Source: Bacillota bacterium
GTDB lineage: Bacteria > Bacillota > Sulfobacillia > Sulfobacillales > Sulfobacillaceae
NCBI GenBank assembly: GCA_021820675.1
Contig: JAKADI010000092.1
Location: forward strand, 1-6,725
Length of the DNA stretch: 6,725 bases
Direction of reading: 5' to 3'
Program-made: the position numbers and the translations under genes
Notes under the pieces: model-generated
What the model was told of the DNA's origin: nothing
Databases searched by the model: none
The model's input: only the letters and a program-made list of their open reading frames with translations
Shown here: piece after piece, positions 6,091 through 6,725 of the stretch
How positions within the stretch are numbered: the first letter of the stretch is position 1
Layout of the letters: every line of letters begins with the position of its first letter

Positions 6091-6107
6091 TGTTGCGGAA
6101 TGCGACA
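6091..6107. promoter_or_regulatory. Palindromic activator-type site (upstream activating sequence) for the monooxygenase operon
   Basis: TGTTGC-GGAAT-GCGACA has the same arms and 5-bp spacer length as the dyad at 5906, with a different spacer. Its centre is about 95 bp upstream of the GG of the plus-strand sigma-54 promoter and 185 bp from the other dyad centre. Confidence 0.65.
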
Positions 6108-6121
6108 GTCATATCCCGTGC

Positions 6122-6127
6122 GCAACA
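6122..6127 (-). promoter_or_regulatory. Extra TGTTGC half-site beside the right dyad
   Basis: GCAACA (TGTTGC on the minus strand) ends 20 bp after the end of the dyad at 6091-6107, on the side of the monooxygenase promoter. This mirrors the half-site at 5887 in both orientation and distance. Confidence 0.4.
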
Positions 6128-6162
6128 ATGACTAGACAGCAGGGACCTGCAAAAAGCCTTTC

Positions 6163-6176
6163 AACACGCAGGTGTT
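6163..6176. repeat. Small inverted repeat just upstream of the monooxygenase promoter
   Basis: AACAC-GCAG-GTGTT is a perfect 5-bp inverted repeat with a 4-nt centre, ending 16 bp before the -24 element. A second overlapping pair, ACCTGC at 6145 and GCAGGT at 6168, shares its middle. Either could be an operator or chance. Confidence 0.25.
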
Positions 6177-6192
6177 TTCCGATTATCGCGGC

Positions 6193-6208
6193 TGGCACCA
6201 AACATGCT
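6193..6208 (+). promoter_or_regulatory. Sigma-54 (-24/-12) promoter for the monooxygenase operon
   Basis: TGGCACCAAACATGCT keeps TGGCAC and TGC of the consensus TGGCACG-N4-TTGCW, with exact GG-to-GC spacing. Transcription would start near 6219, giving a leader of about 130 nt to the ATG at 6351. Together with the AcoR-type activator and the dyad at 6091, this is a coherent sigma-54 control unit. Confidence 0.75.
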
Positions 6209-6335
6209 GGAGATAAAAGGTGAGAGCGTGGCGACGTTCTTCATCCGCGCATGAGGCGGTGGATGCATAGCCGAAAAGTTTGATCCTGACCGAAGGACGC
6301 CGTCGGCTTTGAGCGAAGGTGTCATGGCGGGACCC

Positions 6336-6343
6336 AAAGGAGG
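6336..6343 (+). promoter_or_regulatory. Ribosome binding site that decides the monooxygenase start
   Basis: AAAGGAGG lies 7 nt before the ATG at 6351. An in-frame ATG at 6324 would add nine residues, but this ribosome binding site would then fall inside the coding sequence, so 6351 is preferred. Confidence 0.75.
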
Positions 6344-6350
6344 TTGTATC

Positions 6351-6725
6351 ATGGCGACGCCTTTATCGAAAATCACCGCACAGCGGGGAATTAGCCTGGC
6401 TGAAGCAACCAGGCGGATTGCGGACTTGGGCTGGCTGCCGACATACGCGCAGCAGTCATTAAAATATCCGACGGATTACAAATTTGCCAAAGCGCCGAAA
6501 GATCCGATGAAACAAGTGCTCCGGTCATATTTTCCCATGCAGGAAGAGAAGGATAACCGTGTTTATGGAGCTTTGGACGCGGGACTTCGGGGAAATATGT
6601 TCCGCAGTGTGGAACCGCGCTGGATTGAGTGGATGAAATTGTTTTTGGCGATCATCCCGTTTCCCGAAATTTCCGCGGCCCGATCAATGGCCATCGAAGC
6701 GAATGTGGTGCCCGGGCATGACCTT
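6351..6725 (+). CDS. prmA: Propane monooxygenase hydroxylase large subunit, N-terminal part (runs off right edge)
   Basis: The first 125 codons, with no stop, closely match the N-terminus of the group 5 soluble di-iron monooxygenase alpha subunit (PrmA/MimA). This cytoplasmic subunit carries the di-iron site that hydroxylates propane or related substrates with O2, alongside a reductase, a beta subunit and a coupling protein that should lie to the right. Family landmarks are PTDYKFAKAPKDPMKQ at 40-55, RSYFPMQEEKDNRVYGA at 58-74, RGNMFR at 80-85 and IIPFPEISAARSM at 101-113. Glu106 in the last segment is the likely first iron ligand, by analogy with the Glu in the ExxA motif of methane monooxygenase. 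The EXXH motifs and the remaining iron ligands lie outside the window. The start is set by AAAGGAGG 7 nt upstream. It is transcribed divergently from the accessory genes, from a sigma-54 type promoter. Propane as substrate is inferred from similarity; MimA-type ketone or phenol activity is possible. Confidence 0.92.
   Translation, partial: MATPLSKITAQRGISLAEATRRIADLGWLPTYAQQSLKYPTDYKFAKAPKDPMKQVLRSYFPMQEEKDNRVYGALDAGLRGNMFRSVEPRWIEWMKLFLAIIPFPEISAARSMAIEANVVPGHDL

Larger units (their letters stand above)
5685..6350. other. Divergent intergenic control region between accessory operon and monooxygenase operon
   Basis: This 666-bp stretch contains no credible protein gene on either strand; the short frames across it lack ribosome binding sites or family features. 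Read outward from the centre it holds, toward each side, a palindromic activator-like dyad, an extra half-site, a sigma-54 type promoter and a leader of about 100 nt (left) or 130 nt (right). The segment around 5922-5960 is clearly AT-rich compared with the flanking genes. Confidence 0.8.

Noticed and set aside
6161..6376. 71-codon minus-strand frame over the monooxygenase promoter and start
   Set aside because: It overlaps the sigma-54 promoter, the AAAGGAGG site and the start of the monooxygenase gene on the opposite strand; no family features.
1..6725. tRNA, rRNA, CRISPR array, insertion sequence or phage attachment site
   Set aside because: No cloverleaf, rRNA motif, regularly spaced repeat, transposase or terminal inverted repeat was seen on either strand.

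Overview
The window carries most of the accessory half of a soluble di-iron propane monooxygenase locus (Prm/Mim type) and the first 125 codons of the hydroxylase large subunit. Gene content matches the propane/methyl-ketone monooxygenase clusters of Rhodococcus and Mycobacterium: hydroxylase, amidohydrolase-like protein, DUF59/MIP18-like protein, secondary-alcohol dehydrogenase, dedicated GroEL-like chaperonin, and an AcoR-type sigma-54 activator. The host cannot be fixed from this sequence. Moderate GC, strong AGGAGG-type ribosome binding sites and the divergent layout hint at a Gram-positive, possibly a Sulfobacillus-like Firmicute, rather than a high-GC actinomycete. That is inference only.

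Layout. Positions 1-5684 hold five minus-strand genes, read right to left: amidohydrolase (5684-4653), DUF59 protein (4637-3900), zinc alcohol dehydrogenase (3835-2801), GroEL-like chaperonin (2737-1103), and a GAF-domain transcriptional activator (1031 to beyond the left edge). The activator's AAA+ and DNA-binding domains lie outside the window. Gaps are 15, 64, 63 and 71 bp, and no convincing terminator was seen, so one operon is likely. Positions 5685-6350 are a 666-bp non-coding divergent control region. At 6351 the monooxygenase large subunit gene starts on the plus strand and runs off the right edge.

The control region is the most striking part. It has two outward-facing sigma-54 type -24/-12 promoters that share the core TGGCAYCAAANNTGCT. 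Between them are two 17-bp dyads of the form TGTTGC-N5-GCGACA, each about 100 bp upstream of its promoter. Each dyad also has one extra TGTTGC half-site about two helical turns closer to its promoter, so the array is nearly mirror-symmetric. The activator encoded at the end of the accessory operon is the obvious candidate to bind these dyads, which would give coordinated and autoregulated expression.

Proposed joint function (inference from family knowledge): the monooxygenase hydroxylates propane, or a related short alkane or ketone. The dehydrogenase oxidises the secondary alcohol, for example 2-propanol to acetone. The GroEL-like protein folds the hydroxylase. The DUF59 and amidohydrolase-like proteins are conserved accessory factors, probably for maturation, with no established reaction that I can name.
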